A stretch of DNA of 41,849 nucleotides from Pelagicoccus sp. Its GTDB lineage: Bacteria; Verrucomicrobiota; Verrucomicrobiia; Opitutales; Opitutaceae. Below are positions 41,754 through 41,849 of the stretch, piece after piece. The notes under the pieces were generated by a model. It did no database searches and was not told the DNA's origin. It saw only the letters and a list, made by a program, of their open reading frames with translations. The first letter of the stretch is position 1. Each line of letters begins with the position of its first letter. Made by a program: the position numbers and the translations under genes. Location: the NCBI GenBank assembly GCA_028284635.1, contig JANQRJ010000078.1:1-41849 (forward strand). The letters run 5' to 3'.

Positions 41754-41849
41754 CATAGGCGTCAACTTAACGGAGGAAGCATCCTTTGGAGGGCAACGCT
41801 CCGTCGTTGCCGCGCCGGTTATTCCCTCTGTAGGCTCTGCGGCAATGAC
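41754..41849. mobile_element. Second copy of the miniature element, truncated by window end
   Basis: It starts CATAGGCGTCAACTTAA and continues through GGAG (41788-41791) and GGCAACG-CTCCGT-CGTTGCC, then CCGGTTATTCCC. It matches the reverse complement of the copy at 28064-28209 with few differences, so the two copies are in opposite orientation. Its far end lies beyond the window. Confidence 0.75.

Overview
The window looks like a chromosomal segment of a member of the Verrucomicrobiota, most likely class Opitutia (a Pelagicoccus/Puniceicoccales-type marine lineage). This is inferred, not proven. The grounds are the TonB-receptor type with an N-terminal SLSPFVV–GTR segment, a secreted protease with many Ig-like modules ending in a DSDGDGLANFVEYGLG-type tail, a FecI/FecR pair, an Rnf complex, and dense REP-type palindromes between genes. 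DNA is GC-rich throughout, except the receptor barrel and the leader of the rnf operon, which are visibly more AT-rich. No tRNA, rRNA, CRISPR array or intact transposase gene was found.

Layout. 1-8.2 kb: housekeeping genes. These are holA (-), a Coa1-like membrane protein (+), a UbiB/AarF kinase (-), a phasin-like coiled-coil protein (-), then a + strand run of a low-molecular-weight phosphatase, a fructosamine/ribulosamine kinase, uppP and purN. A RelE/HigB-HigA type toxin-antitoxin pair (-) and a 72-codon membrane protein follow. 8.2-14.5 kb (all -): hflK-hflC, and an osmoregulated periplasmic glucan operon opgG-X-opgH in which X is an unrecognised protein with a C-terminal membrane anchor. 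14.6-20.4 kb (-): one giant subtilase with seven Ig-like and five other beta-rich modules. 20.5-22.1 kb: a Fic AMP-transferase with its own winged helix (-), paired inverted repeats at its start, and a small fragment of a second Fic gene on the other strand. 22.2-27.9 kb (+): ECF sigma, FecR anti-sigma and an STN-domain TonB receptor, that is, a cell-surface signalling system, closed by a strong terminator.

28-41.6 kb: after about 1.1 kb of non-coding DNA and repeats comes the most interesting part, a + strand energy-conservation operon: apbE, rnfB, a 1638-residue pyruvate:ferredoxin oxidoreductase, rnfC, rnfD, rnfG, rnfE, rnfA, a 64-residue one-helix protein with four clustered cysteines, and a plant-type ferredoxin-NAD(P) reductase. 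Together these would let pyruvate oxidation reduce ferredoxin-type clusters, pass electrons through Rnf to NAD+ while pumping Na+ or H+, and exchange them with NADP(H). The oxidoreductase carries its own C-terminal ferredoxin domain, and RnfB has lost all four ligands of one predicted cluster, so the electron path appears rewired compared with textbook Rnf.

Between the genes lie at least six sequence types of REP hairpin, each preceded by GTAG or GGAG, the signature of RAYT-mobilised repeats. Two gene stop codons are contributed by the GTAG of such a REP. A 146-bp miniature element with inverted ends is nested inside another REP pair and flanked by a 10-bp direct repeat; a second, inverted and truncated copy interrupts a different REP pair at the right edge of the window.
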